Of a DNA stretch of 64,000 nucleotides, positions 34,138 to 44,260 are shown in pieces. Below the pieces are notes generated by a model. It searched no databases. It had not been told where the DNA came from and saw only the letters and a list, made by a program, of their open reading frames with translations. Source of the DNA: Pyrinomonadaceae bacterium (lineage in GTDB: Bacteria; Acidobacteriota; Blastocatellia; Pyrinomonadales; Pyrinomonadaceae); NCBI GenBank assembly GCA_030841085.1, contig JAVEDP010000022.1, positions 310,001 to 374,000 on the forward strand, read 5' to 3'. Both the position numbers and the translations under genes were made by a program. Within the stretch, counting starts at the first letter, position 1, and each line of letters starts with the position of its first letter.

Positions 34138-34662
34138 ATGATCGGACGTCCTGGAGAAAACGAAGCGGCTGCCTCGTACTCGCTCTACATCGATCGCATA
34201 ACCAGCGACAATATTGTCGCGGTGCTTGAAAGCCAACTTCCGGAAACAATCAACTTTCTGCAACCTATCCCCGAAGAACAATCGCTTTACCGCTATGCAC
34301 CGGACAAGTGGTCCATGCGCCAGTTGCTGAATCATGTGAATGACGGCGAGCGCGTCTTTCTTTTTCGCGCGGTTTGGTTCGCGCGCGGTTTTCCCGATGA
34401 GCTACCCGGCTACGACCAGGAAGTAGCTGCGGCGACCGCCAATGCCGATGATTATTCGTGGGCGAGCCACATCGAGGACTTCCGCGCCGTTCGCGAAAGC
34501 ACGCTGACTTTCTTCCGGAACTTGCCTGAGGATGGGTGGTCGCGCAGCGGGATTGCGAGCGGCAATCGAGTTACCGTGCGAGCGCTCGCCTACATCCTCG
34601 CCGGACACGTCTCGCATCACACAGCGGTGCTCCAGGAAAAGTACCTGACGAAAGTGGCATAG
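34138..34662 (+). CDS. DinB-family protein
   Basis: 174 residues, four-helix DinB/YfiT type. The metal-binding pattern is MRQLLNHVNDGERVF (first His, about 62) and ILAGHVSHHTAVLQEKY (about 155-171, His pair near the C-terminus); YRYAPDKWSMRQLLNH and FPDELPGYDQE are typical. DinB-like proteins include metal-dependent thiol-S-transferases (bacillithiol or mycothiol type) and enzymes of unknown substrate. GGAGAAACAT precedes the ATG. The final codons and the TAG stop are part of a repeat arm (GTGGCATAGACTTTC), so the C-terminus may have been altered by repeat insertion. Confidence 0.85.
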   Translation: MIGRPGENEAAASYSLYIDRITSDNIVAVLESQLPETINFLQPIPEEQSLYRYAPDKWSMRQLLNHVNDGERVFLFRAVWFARGFPDELPGYDQEVAAATANADDYSWASHIEDFRAVRESTLTFFRNLPEDGWSRSGIASGNRVTVRALAYILAGHVSHHTAVLQEKYLTKVA

Positions 34663-35051
34663 ACTTTCAGTCTGTGCTCGTGGCATAGACTTTAGTCTGT
34701 GTCCTGTTACGGAAGCACAGACTAAAGGAACCTCTGATCAAGTCAATGCGGCTAGGCGTTTCCAAAACCCGCGTAGCGGGTGGAAGCATAAAGCCTGGGG
34801 TGGAGCGGAGCGGAACCCCAGGACGAAGATAATTAAAAATTCCAAGCGCGCGAAGCGTGCGATAGAGCAAACCCTGGCGATTTACTTTTCGTACAGCTGT
34901 CGGCCACTTCGTGGGCTCTTACTTTTTCCCCTAAGCGATCCTGGGGTTGCGCTTCGCTTCACCCCAGGCTTTATGCTATCGCCGCGCTCCGCGGGCTCAG
35001 GGCAAACTTTTTCATGTACTTTTCAAAGCTTCCTAAAGTCTATGTCACCTC
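34654..35051. repeat. Nested composite palindrome after dinB
   Basis: Outer sequences of the CAGACTTTAGTCTG family: 34654-34732 (three partial copies) with the right arm 35028-35051 (CCTAAAGTCTATG). Within: 34768-34822 (CCCGCGTAGCGGG, then AAAGCCTGGGGTGGAGCG) pairs with 34940-34994. Innermost: AGCGCGCGAAGCGTGCGATAG (near 34845) with the segment near 34897-34918. The middle and inner parts match those at 29280-29498. Confidence 0.8.
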
Positions 35052-35069
35052 TGGAATTTCGGTGAATAA

Positions 35070-35540
35070 ATGAACGACGATTCGCAGGCCACGCGCATTC
35101 TCAGCCGCGACGCAATCGTCAACAGTGCGATCGTGCCGGGGTCGATATTGCGTGAGCGGTATCGCCTCGACAGTGAAATCGGCCGCCGGCGGCATGGGCA
35201 TCGTTTATCGCGCCACCGACCTCGAGTTGCACCGCGAAGTGGCGGTGAAAACCGCTGGCAACGCTGCGACCTCGACCAATTGGTCATTCCGCAAAGCATG
35301 AAAGAAGCGATTGGCAGTCGACTCGATCGCGTCAGTCCCGAAGCCAACGAAGTCCTGCGCGCCGGAGCGGTGCTGGGCAAGGCATTCACTTTTGCCGAGT
35401 TGCAGTCGGCATCCGGCGAGCAGACTGAAGACGCGCTGCTTGATGCGTTGGACGAAGCCGTCGGTGCACAACTAATCGCAGCCAATCGCAGCGACTCGTT
35501 TACTTGTACCAACTCGGTTATTGGAACTGGGGACGAGGTA
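35070..35540 (+). pseudogene. Remnant of a Ser/Thr protein kinase-ATPase gene (frameshift and internal deletion)
   Basis: The start MNDDSQATRILS...GSILRERYRLDSEIG is the N-terminus of a Hanks-type kinase. At about 35180 the frame shifts: the glycine loop GGMGIVYRATDLELHREVAV is readable only one base out of phase. Then the kinase catalytic region is missing and, in the first frame again, sequence like SRLDRVSPEANEVLRAGAVLG and FTFAELQSASG follows, which belongs to the AAA/NACHT-type part of kinase-ATPase-TPR regulators. About 1-2 kb of a typical gene is absent. No complete kinase can be made. It ends where a palindrome arm begins. Confidence 0.75.
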
Positions 35541-35728
35541 AACGCGAAGCGATCTCATTAGCACCGTGGCTTCAGCCCGGTGATCTAGTACCACAAATGA
35601 TTCTTGAACCGTTTCCAACGGTTTCTCCTGCTTCACCTGCTAACAAAAACCGTTAGAAACGGTTCCTTGTCATTCCGGTTTGTATTCACCGGGCTAAAGC
35701 CGCGGTGCTAATGAGATCGCTTCGCGTT
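35541..35728. repeat. Nested long inverted repeat after the kinase remnant
   Basis: Outer arms 35541-35582 and 35686-35728 are almost fully complementary over 42 nt (AACGCGAAGCGATCTCATTA against TAATGAGATCGCTTCGCGTT). Inner arms are near 35607 (AACCGTTTCCAACGGTTTC) and 35649 (AACCGTTAGAAACGGTTC). The left arm overlaps the end of the kinase remnant. Confidence 0.85.
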
Positions 35729-35886
35729 CACCACTCGCTCTCTCAATAAAAGCAGCTAATCACAGCCACCTTCGAAATTTCAAACTGACCCCGGCGTCCA
35801 TCAAAACCGTTGACTTCGATTCGAGTTAAGAATAAATTGCCGCTATTCCCCCGACACCTATGACTTCATTCTTGAGGAGCAAAAAT

Positions 35887-36108
35887 ATGAAAAGATTTTT
35901 CTTCGTCCTGGCGCTAATGGCGACAATCGGTTTGGGCGGGCTGGCAATTGAATCGGCGTCCGCACAAAACTCGAACAGCAGTACCACCATGGAACGGCAC
36001 GACAACATGAGCATGCGCGGCCGGCGCCATCGTCGTGGACAATGGCGTCGCCATCGTCGGCATCGCCGACATGACATGCACAAAGCGAACGGCAACCACA
36101 ATATGTAA
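35887..36108 (+). CDS. Small secreted His/Arg-rich protein
   Basis: 73 residues from ATG at 35887, with GAGGAG 8 nt upstream. A signal peptide (FFFVLALMATIGLGGLAIESASAQ) is followed by NSNSSTT and then a basic stretch of alternating His and Arg (RHRRGQWRRHRRHRRHDMH). Exported basic His-rich peptides can bind metals or nucleic acids or act on envelopes; nothing here decides. A strong terminator follows 28 nt downstream, so it is an independent transcription unit. Probably real because of its start signal, signal peptide and terminator. Confidence 0.7.
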   Translation: MKRFFFVLALMATIGLGGLAIESASAQNSNSSTTMERHDNMSMRGRRHRRGQWRRHRRHRRHDMHKANGNHNM

Positions 36109-36135
36109 TCGCGGCTTCTGTCGCGAATGCAAGAC

Positions 36136-36165
36136 GAAGCCTCGCGCGCGCGAGGCTTTTTCTTT
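36136..36165 (+). terminator. Intrinsic terminator of the small secreted protein gene
   Basis: AGCCTCGC (36138-36145) pairs with GCGAGGCT (36150-36157), an 8-bp GC-rich stem with a 4-nt loop, followed by a T-rich run. Confidence 0.85.
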
Positions 36166-36190
36166 TGCTGGGCTGAGATTATTGTTGTGG

Positions 36191-36253
36191 GTCGACGAAC
36201 ACAGAACCGGAAGCGGTAGCGACCGGGTCCGAGCGGTGTCTGTATTCGTCGAC
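36191..36253. repeat. Palindrome, GTCGACGAACACAGA family
   Basis: Left arm GTCGACGAACACAGA (36191-36205) pairs with TCTGTATTCGTCGAC (36239-36253) with one mismatch; between them ACCGGAAGCGGTAGCGACCGG is an internal hairpin. Confidence 0.7.
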
Positions 36254-36274
36254 GCCGGCGGTTATTCCAACTCA

Positions 36275-36352
36275 GTCCGCGTTAGCGGACGAAAGACAGT
36301 AGCCCAGCAGTTCACTGCTGGGATAGGAGGCGAAAGTGAAACGGAGTCCGTG
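36275..36352 (+). repeat. Left half of a palindrome interrupted by the IS110 element
   Basis: CAGTCCGCGTTAGCGGACGA (near 36276), TAGCCCAGC and GGAGTCCGTGAA follow in the same order as in the reverse complement of 37590-37690. The two halves now flank the transposase gene. Confidence 0.7.
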
Positions 36353-36370
36353 AAGCAACTGTGTTCGATG

Positions 36371-37515
<1,145 letters not shown>

Positions 37516-37589
37516 GCAATAGACACTTTCTAACTTGCATGGGGTTAACATACAAGCGGACGGCTGAAGGATGAGGAGCTAGATCTTTT

Positions 37590-37690
37590 CAACCGTCCGT
37601 TACACGGACTTTAAACTCATGTTCGCAGGGCTCCCAGCGATAAATCGCAGGGCTATTATCGGTCGTCCGCTATCGCGGACTGGTTTCAGG
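37590..37690 (-). repeat. Right half of the interrupted palindrome
   Basis: Its reverse complement reads CAGTCCGCGATAGCGGACGA, then TAGCCCTGCG, then AAGTCCGTGTAACGGACG, colinear with 36275-36352. Contains short hairpins GTCCGCTATCGCGGAC and CCGTCCGTTACACGGAC-type. Nothing else was recognised in the 37554-37809 gap. Confidence 0.7.
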
Positions 37691-37809
37691 CTTAACGATT
37701 GCCAGTTTGCCGCCCACTCCCGTAAGCTAGGTTCACCCCATCCCCCGAAAAAATTCAGTTGCTTGATAAGACTGTCCTGATCGCTTCAGGACATTTTGCA
37801 AACCGAACT

Positions 37810-38763
37810 ATGTGCAAACAAAAACCAAACAGGTCGAATTTACTTCGCGCCAGCGCCGCTTTTTTCTTTTCGCTATTCTTGTTACCAGGTTGGTCCAACG
37901 CGCGCGCGCAGACTGCGGCTGATCGCTCTGAGTCAGAACGTTCGGACAAACTGACCGGCGGACATATTGAAACGGCAGACTTCGAACCGAACCAGCCCGA
38001 CATTCGCCTGACTTTGAATGTCCCTTCCTTTCGCTTGACGCTTTGGCAGAACGGCAAAGAAGTAAAGTCTTACTACGTCGGCGTCGGCATGAAGGAGTAT
38101 CCGATCTACATCGGCGAGCGTGAGGCGACCGAAGTAATTTGGAACCCGGCCTGGATCCCGCCTGACAGTGATTGGGTTAGCAGTCACAAAGGAGTACGGC
38201 CCGGCGAAGTAATAAAGGCCAGCGACCCGCGCAACCCGCTTGGCAAAATCAAAATTCCGCTCGGTAACAGCTATCTAATTCATCAGGCGGCCGGCGCAAA
38301 CGACGTTGGTAATCTGGTTTCCCACGGATGTGTCCGCGTACTGCGTTCAGAGCTTTACGATCTCTCGGAAAAGATAATTACGGCGCGTGCGGTGCCCATT
38401 TCAGCGAAACGGATTGAAGCGGCGAAGCACAGCTTTAAGACACTCTACGCAAAACTAGATGAACCACTGCCGGTTGATATCAATTACGACACGCTCGTGG
38501 TCGAAGGTGGCGTGCTGCACATTTATCCGGACGTTTATGATCATGGCCTGAATCGCCCGGCGCGTTTGCGTGCTGAACTTGTGTCGTCGGGAGTCGACGT
38601 TGCAAGACTCGACGACAAAACGATCAAAAGAATGCTGTCGCAAGTTACGCGGCGCACGCAGTTTGTTGTGGATACGCATAGCATCGAGGACGGCCGCGCT
38701 CTTGAGGACGGTCAACTGCTGCCGCTCATTCCAAAAAAACAGAAGGCCGTAGGCAGCAGGTAA
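37810..38763 (+). CDS. L,D-transpeptidase (YkuD domain), exported
   Basis: 317 residues from the ATG at 37810; an upstream TTG at 37759 is less likely. A signal peptide (LLRASAAFFFSLFLLPG...ARAQ) leads to the YkuD domain: LTLNVPSFRLTLWQNGKEVK, YPIYIGEREATEVIWNPAW, LIHQAAGANDVGNLVSHGCV with SHGCVRV and nucleophile Cys174. It forms 3-3 cross-links in peptidoglycan or attaches proteins to it. The C-terminal 90 residues after the domain are not conserved and the last ones (QKAVGSR) are encoded by heptamer repeats (CAGAAGG, CCGTAGG, CAGCAGG). Confidence 0.85.
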   Translation: MCKQKPNRSNLLRASAAFFFSLFLLPGWSNARAQTAADRSESERSDKLTGGHIETADFEPNQPDIRLTLNVPSFRLTLWQNGKEVKSYYVGVGMKEYPIYIGEREATEVIWNPAWIPPDSDWVSSHKGVRPGEVIKASDPRNPLGKIKIPLGNSYLIHQAAGANDVGNLVSHGCVRVLRSELYDLSEKIITARAVPISAKRIEAAKHSFKTLYAKLDEPLPVDINYDTLVVEGGVLHIYPDVYDHGLNRPARLRAELVSSGVDVARLDDKTIKRMLSQVTRRTQFVVDTHSIEDGRALEDGQLLPLIPKKQKAVGSR

Positions 38764-38801
38764 AACAGAAGGCAAGTAGGACAGGCAATCTTGTTGTCCG
38801 T
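38736..38801 (+). repeat. 7-nt units overlapping the transpeptidase stop and a decayed GGACAGGCA hairpin
   Basis: Units CAGAAGG, CCGTAGG and CAGCAGG end at the TAA stop (38761-38763); CAGAAGG recurs right after. Then TAGGACAGGCAATCTTG with GTCCGTCC is a degenerate member of the GGACAGGCA hairpins. Confidence 0.55.
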
Positions 38802-38886
38802 CCCGCATTAGTTTCATTCAACTCCATAACCTCTCGTTTTACCGATCCGCGCTAACTATGTTCCACCTCGGAAAGGTCGCCGAAAA

Positions 38887-40269
38887 ATGGGTATGAAGCG
38901 AACGGCGTTCCGAGAACGAAAATACAAAGGCAGAGGCTTTTGGTCGAATCCCTTACAGTTGCTTATCGCGGCGGCGATTTTGCACCTGGCGCTGACAGCG
39001 TTGATCTTCGGCATCGGAAAACAGGCATCCATGCCGGCTACTTTTGACGCAAACGGCACCGCAGTATCGTTCGCCAACGACGGCGTCGGTTACCGCCAGG
39101 ATGCGGCGACGCTGGCAGAAATGCTTTCGAGCCGTAAGTTTCATGAATGGTCCAGTGCCGCTTATCCATTCCACGTCAAACTCTATTCGATCTGCTTTGC
39201 TTCCCTTGGCTCAATCCTGGGCTTCAACATACTGAGCGCCGAGCCTCTGAATCTATTTTGCTATCTTGGAATTCTCGTCTTTGTTTATAAACTTAGTCAC
39301 CAGATTTTCGGGTCAGTTCGCGCTGCACTCATTGCTGCGGGCGTGGTCGCCCTTTGGCCTACGTTTTCGCTTCACACCACGCAGTTGCTGAAGGATCCGC
39401 TGTTCATTGCAGGAATGCTGGCGCTGATCTTCATCATGGTGCAGTTGCTGCTGCGACCCGGTTCGTGGTCCATGTCACTATTGCGCGGCGCGTTGGGAGC
39501 GTTGCTGGCAGCCGGGCTCTTCAAGGAGCGATTTGATCTTGCCCCGCTGCTAATCGCAACCGTATTACTGGGAGGGCTTATGCTTCTCATTCGGCAGTTT
39601 CAATTAAGGCGCGCATGGCCGGCAAATCTGGCGGGCATAGCCTTACTAACAATCTTAATGGTTGCCGCGCTGCTCTGGCTCCCGGTCTATCGCGGCGCGG
39701 ACCATCCACGTATTGAGGAAGCCGGAAGCAAGCCCTCGAACTTGAAGCCAAAAGCTCGTGTTAGCTGGTGGCAGGTGCCGGCAAAGATTGGAATTGTGCG
39801 TGAGAGATTTGCCGAGAAGTACAACAACGCAGGATCGAATATCGATTCTTACGTGAAATTGACGAGCACTGCGGATCTCATTCGCTATCTGCCGCGCGCC
39901 GTCGCGATAGGTTTGTTTGCGCCATTTCCTAACATGTGGTTTGAAACCGGCAGCAGCGTTGGTTTATTGGGCAGAATCCTGGCCGGTCTGGAAACATTAA
40001 TCATGTACGCGATTGAATTTCTGGCAGTTGTCGAAGTTTGGCGAAGACGCCGAAATCTTTCTGTCTGGTTGCTGTTTTCAATTGCGGCCGCGGGAATAAC
40101 GGCGCTCGGCTTCGTGGTGGTGAACGTTGGGACACTCTATCGGCTGCGCTATCTGTACTTGATCCTGTTAATCATTCCAGCCGCCTCCGCCATTGAATAC
40201 TTCCTCGACCAGTTCATGAAAAGCCGAAAATCCTATCCGGTCAGCGAGCCTTTAGTGCGATCAACTTAG
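38887..40269 (+). CDS. Polytopic membrane protein, possible GT-C type glycosyltransferase
   Basis: 460 residues with about 10-11 membrane helices. The first extracytoplasmic loop (GTAVSFANDGVGYRQDAATL, about 57-76) contains the Asp-rich patch expected in GT39/ArnT-like enzymes that use polyprenyl-phosphate sugars, and KERFDLAPLL follows helix 6. The family cannot be named from sequence alone; an O-antigen-ligase-like or dolichyl-mannosyltransferase-like role is possible. A second large loop lies at about 290-340. The gene starts the surface-polysaccharide cluster and the flippase gene follows at 17 nt. Confidence 0.6.
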   Translation: MGMKRTAFRERKYKGRGFWSNPLQLLIAAAILHLALTALIFGIGKQASMPATFDANGTAVSFANDGVGYRQDAATLAEMLSSRKFHEWSSAAYPFHVKLYSICFASLGSILGFNILSAEPLNLFCYLGILVFVYKLSHQIFGSVRAALIAAGVVALWPTFSLHTTQLLKDPLFIAGMLALIFIMVQLLLRPGSWSMSLLRGALGALLAAGLFKERFDLAPLLIATVLLGGLMLLIRQFQLRRAWPANLAGIALLTILMVAALLWLPVYRGADHPRIEEAGSKPSNLKPKARVSWWQVPAKIGIVRERFAEKYNNAGSNIDSYVKLTSTADLIRYLPRAVAIGLFAPFPNMWFETGSSVGLLGRILAGLETLIMYAIEFLAVVEVWRRRRNLSVWLLFSIAAAGITALGFVVVNVGTLYRLRYLYLILLIIPAASAIEYFLDQFMKSRKSYPVSEPLVRST

Positions 40270-40286
40270 TTCCGCCCACAACTCTT

Positions 40287-41660
40287 TTGTTGAACCAAGA
40301 CACACAACACCTGGAAGTCGACGACGCAGACAAGTCGATTTGGCTGCGCTTAAGACGCAATGTGTCGATTAGTGTTCTTGGTTCAGGCTTTTCCGTCGTC
40401 ACTAAGTTAGGACAGACGGTCTTGCTTACCAGGTTTCTTAAGATCGAAGACTATGGACTTCTTCTCATCGTCCTAAATCTCTTCATGTTTCTCGATTCGT
40501 TCTTCGGAGTGCGTGTCAGCGACGTTATGTATCGCTTTTTCCAGTCGCTGAAGGAGCAACAGGAGGCACTGGCTCTAAAGAGACTGTTACAGTTTTGTCT
40601 GGCGATTTGTCTCGCTTCAGGCTTGCTCACTTATGTTGTCGTGCTCTGGTTGTCGCCCTGGGTGGCGGGGCGCCTATACCACAATCCGGAACTTTCCTCT
40701 CTTTTCAATATTTACGGATGCACCATTTTGATTTCAGCGTTCAGCGGAATTTATCAACCTATCCTCAGAATTCATGATCGCTTTTCTGCGATCGTGGTCC
40801 CACAGGTTATTGGCAGTTTGCTCACATTCGGACTTCTCCTGATTTATTTCGCTAAAACAAACGTGGGAAGTTACGATCTCAGGGTTGTCGTCGCCGTATT
40901 TGCGATTGGCATACTGGTCCAAACTATTCCTCCGTTCGTGCAAGCCCTACGCCTGGTGCGCCCGTCCCTCGCCGCTGTTGAAGCGCGGAAGAACACGAAG
41001 ATTGCGGCGCACTTTCGCCCTCAGCTGCTCCGTTGTCTCTTCAACAGCAACCTCTCGGGGTACCTAAAATTTGCCATCGATCCTGGAGATGTTTTCCTGT
41101 TGGGAATCTTTTCTTCGCCGACGCAAGTTGCTTTGTATGGGCTGGCAAAACAACTGACAGCGCCACTGGCGCTATTGCAAACGAATATGCAAACCGCAAT
41201 CACTCCCGAGATCGGCAACCTAATGGCCAGGCTAAAACTTAACGAGCTGCGCCAGTTCGTAAAGCAATTTGTCCGGTTGTCAATTTTGATCGGCGGGATA
41301 TTGTTGTTGATTGCCCTCCTGACGGGGCATTTATTAATCCTGCATTTCTTCGCAATACAATATGCGGCGGCGTTGCCCGTTTTTTATTGTCTGATCTTTG
41401 CAGCATGGCTCTTGCTTGTGTTTTTGGTATTTCGTCCGCTTGCGATCAGTTTGGATTTGCTTGAGTGGCACAACGTCGCTCTCTTGCTTAGCGCGCTTGT
41501 CGTGCTTGGTTTGGTGGTAGCCGGGAAACTAACTGCGTTGATCATGGCGTCTGTTCAGTTGGCCGAGGCCGCAATTCTTCGTCTCTGTTTTAGCCTGTTG
41601 GTATGGAAGAAACTACGCGACAGCCAGGCGGCCGCTACTGGCTCTGCACCAGGCGTGTGA
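40287..41660 (+). CDS. Polysaccharide flippase (Wzx/RfbX-type, MOP superfamily)
   Basis: 457 residues with 12-14 membrane helices. RNVSISVLGSGFSVVTKLGQ at about 20-39 and TRFLKIEDYGLLLIVLNLF are typical for the first two helices of the polysaccharide-export (Wzx) group; YLKFAIDPGDVFLLG at about 255 is the mid-protein marker. It flips lipid-linked oligosaccharide across the inner membrane. The frame opens with TTG at 40287 and has no strong ribosome-binding site; translation probably continues from the previous gene. The next gene starts 7 nt after it. Confidence 0.85.
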   Translation: MLNQDTQHLEVDDADKSIWLRLRRNVSISVLGSGFSVVTKLGQTVLLTRFLKIEDYGLLLIVLNLFMFLDSFFGVRVSDVMYRFFQSLKEQQEALALKRLLQFCLAICLASGLLTYVVVLWLSPWVAGRLYHNPELSSLFNIYGCTILISAFSGIYQPILRIHDRFSAIVVPQVIGSLLTFGLLLIYFAKTNVGSYDLRVVVAVFAIGILVQTIPPFVQALRLVRPSLAAVEARKNTKIAAHFRPQLLRCLFNSNLSGYLKFAIDPGDVFLLGIFSSPTQVALYGLAKQLTAPLALLQTNMQTAITPEIGNLMARLKLNELRQFVKQFVRLSILIGGILLLIALLTGHLLILHFFAIQYAAALPVFYCLIFAAWLLLVFLVFRPLAISLDLLEWHNVALLLSALVVLGLVVAGKLTALIMASVQLAEAAILRLCFSLLVWKKLRDSQAAATGSAPGV

Positions 41661-41667
41661 AACCCCA

Positions 41668-42741
41668 ATGCTGATCCATCACTTTTATCCCCGCACTCAC
41701 AACATTGGCGATCACTTTGTACAGAGAGGCATCGCTGCAATGTTCGCCACGATCGTCCCTGATGTGACCTTCAAACTTTTTGACGTGAACAGCCGTGGGC
41801 AAGAGAAAAGTGAATATGGTCTAACTCAGTCAGCCGTCGAACGCGCGAATGCCGAAGCTGATTTGATCATTGTCGGGGGATCGAACTTGTACGAAGGAAG
41901 CTTAGGCTGGCCGTGGGGCGTTCATCTTGATCCTGCCGCGCTTAAGAGTCTTCGCGTCCCGTTGTTTCTGCTTGGAATTGGCACGGGTTCGAACTTTAAC
42001 TCGTCTCTCCATAAACCGTCGGCGCGCGCAAAGCGTGAAATCAAATTGCTTAACGACTATGCGAGTTTGTCTGGCGTTAGGGATGTGACCACGGTTGATT
42101 GGCTACAGCAGTTAGGTGTGACAAAAGCAAGACTGATGGGCGATCCGGCAACGTTCGTTTTTGATTGCCCGCTGCAAATAAAACACGATGGCCCAGTGTT
42201 GGTGACGATTCCTCCACGACGGGTTTGGACTAGTAAACGACAGTTTTGGAAGGTTCGGGCGCGGGGACGGCCAATGTTCTTCGCCCTGGTCGAACTCACA
42301 AAAAACCTGATTGAAAAAGGACATCAGGTGCTGCTTACATGTAACGACCCTGCCGATTTACCGTTGGCCCGCGAGTTATTCGGCGGTTTGCTGCCTGGTG
42401 CAGTAATTTGTCCAGAGGCTCCCGAGGAATATTTTCAGTTGTTGGCCAAGTCGCGGGCGGTGATATCCGGCCGCCTGCATACGGCAGTCGTAGCTTTCTC
42501 GCTGGGAATTCCTTTTTTGCTACTGGACATAGATGAACGCACTCGTGGTTTTCTTAACACTTATCAACTCGACGCATGGTCGGTCGGGCCTTCAGCAACT
42601 CGCAGCAAAACGCATTTGCATGAACAAGCGAAGAAGTTATTAGATGAGAGCCGTTTAGAGGCGTGGCAAGCCGCGATTGCGAGAAGGGATCGGATGAAAA
42701 AAGCAGCCATCGCTCTTATTCGTGAAGCCATGAATTGTTAG
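41668..42741 (+). CDS. Polysaccharide pyruvyltransferase family protein (WcaK/CsaB-like)
   Basis: 357 residues, soluble. MLIHHFYPRTHNIGDHFVQRG (N-terminal nucleotide-fold start with N-x-G-D), ADLIIVGGSNLYEGSLG (about 66-82), MGDPATFVFDC (about 151) and AVISGRLHTAVVAFSLGIPF (about 265-284, the conserved SxRxH) match the PS_pyruv_trans family. It adds a pyruvyl ketal or similar group to polysaccharide. It lies in a tight group with a flippase and glycosyltransferase, which supports capsule or exopolysaccharide modification. Confidence 0.85.
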   Translation: MLIHHFYPRTHNIGDHFVQRGIAAMFATIVPDVTFKLFDVNSRGQEKSEYGLTQSAVERANAEADLIIVGGSNLYEGSLGWPWGVHLDPAALKSLRVPLFLLGIGTGSNFNSSLHKPSARAKREIKLLNDYASLSGVRDVTTVDWLQQLGVTKARLMGDPATFVFDCPLQIKHDGPVLVTIPPRRVWTSKRQFWKVRARGRPMFFALVELTKNLIEKGHQVLLTCNDPADLPLARELFGGLLPGAVICPEAPEEYFQLLAKSRAVISGRLHTAVVAFSLGIPFLLLDIDERTRGFLNTYQLDAWSVGPSATRSKTHLHEQAKKLLDESRLEAWQAAIARRDRMKKAAIALIREAMNC

Positions 42742-42928
42742 CATCGCCGTGTCCTGCGAGCGTCTATCTGTCAAAATTGTTTACCATTCTTTCCAAAGAG
42801 CTGTGTTAAATTATCGTTGAATCCGAACGCATGGCCTGCAAGTGGTTCGCCCCCTGGCCTTTGATTTTATTTCGTGCATATCGGTCTTCAAGGACCACTG
42901 ACCAATTCACGCAGAGGGCGCACACTTA

Positions 42929-44239
42929 ATGACTCCTTTTTCGTTGCTCCGTGCTCGCAAACTCGTTCAAGAAAGTTACCACGACGATCGGAAGACATTC
43001 CCTCCCTCAGCCAGAACCAATCTAATCAAAGTGATGTACATCATCAGCGATCTCTCTATCGGCGGCGCTGAGATGATGCTGTACAAGCTACTGGTGCAAA
43101 CCGACCGCGACCGCTTTGAGCCGCTGGTGATTTCATTAATCGATCAGGGCGCGTTACGCGAACGCATTGAAGCTTTGGGGATTCGGGTCCATACAGTAGG
43201 AATGAAAGCAGGCCGGCCGACACCACTCGGTCTGTGGCGTTTGATCAGGCTGATTCGACGCATTAAGCCTGACTTGATTCTCGGCTGGATGTATCACAGC
43301 TGTCTGGCGGCCGAGCTCGCGAAAATTTTTTCCCGTCACCGCGCTCCCGTCTTGTGGAGCATTCATTATTCAATAAGCTCGCTGGCTAATGAGAAAAAAC
43401 TGACTGCGGCAGTGATCAAAATGTGCGGCGTTTTATCCAGACTGCCGGCAAAGATTATTTATGTTTCCCATGCCGCGCAATCACAACACGAACCTTTGGG
43501 TTATCGCGTAGAGAATAGTTGCGTGATTCCAAACGGTATCGATGTCAACGAGTTCCTGCCATCGGCGGCGGCGCGCTTGTCGGTGCGCGACGAGTTGGGA
43601 ATAACACAGGATGCCTTTCTTATTGGCCTAACCGGAAGGTATCACCCGATGAAGGATCATCATAACTTTCTAAAAGCTGCCGCCTTGATTTCAAGAACTC
43701 ACCCCACGACGCATTTTGTCCTCATCGGGAAGGACGTTGCTCATACGAACCAAAGGCTATGTAACTCGATCGATGAACTGCGCCTCGGCGGTCGAACGCA
43801 CCTGCTGGGAGAACGCCATGACACGGCGCGGCTGGCAGCTGCCCTCGACATCTGTTCACTGTCCTCCGCCTACGGCGAAAGTTGTCCGAATGTCATTGGT
43901 GAAGCAATGGCTTGCGCAGTTCCGTGCGTCGTAACCGACGTCGGTGATGCAATGTGGATTGTTGGAGCAACTGGAAAAGTGATTCCGCCGCGTGACGCGA
44001 GCGCTTTAGCTGCCGGCTGGAAAGAAATGATTGAGTTGAAACCGGCGGACCGGAGGGCTTTGGGCAGACTTGCGCGATTGCGGGTGACGCAGAATTTTCC
44101 TATTCAGTCCGTGATAGTGCGTTATGAAGATCTATTTGAAAGCGCCTTGGCCAAAGACCTGCCTGCAGAATTTGTTTCGCCGCCTTCCGAGCAGTCAACG
44201 CATCTGAGCCTGGCATTTGAGAAAACGAACTTGCAGTAA
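42929..44239 (+). CDS. GT4-family glycosyltransferase
   Basis: 436 residues, GT-B fold. MYIISDLSIGGAEMMLYKLL (about 36-55) is the N-terminal Gly-rich acceptor loop; GLTGRYHPMKDHHNFLKAA (about 235) and ESCPNVIGEAMACAVPCVVT (about 320-339, the E-x7-E donor-site motif) are the glycosyltransferase group 1 hallmarks. It moves a nucleotide-sugar residue onto a lipid-linked glycan in the cytoplasm. The first 35 residues precede the fold and the true start may be the ATG at 43034. The gap 42742-42928 shows no other feature. Confidence 0.85.
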   Translation: MTPFSLLRARKLVQESYHDDRKTFPPSARTNLIKVMYIISDLSIGGAEMMLYKLLVQTDRDRFEPLVISLIDQGALRERIEALGIRVHTVGMKAGRPTPLGLWRLIRLIRRIKPDLILGWMYHSCLAAELAKIFSRHRAPVLWSIHYSISSLANEKKLTAAVIKMCGVLSRLPAKIIYVSHAAQSQHEPLGYRVENSCVIPNGIDVNEFLPSAAARLSVRDELGITQDAFLIGLTGRYHPMKDHHNFLKAAALISRTHPTTHFVLIGKDVAHTNQRLCNSIDELRLGGRTHLLGERHDTARLAAALDICSLSSAYGESCPNVIGEAMACAVPCVVTDVGDAMWIVGATGKVIPPRDASALAAGWKEMIELKPADRRALGRLARLRVTQNFPIQSVIVRYEDLFESALAKDLPAEFVSPPSEQSTHLSLAFEKTNLQ

Positions 44240-44260
44240 AGAGACTTTGCCTGGAGAAGA

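Noticed and set aside
35070-35561. A functional 163-residue protein
   Set aside because: The kinase start is followed by a frameshift and a large deletion; the rest reads as unrelated domain sequence, so it is a remnant.
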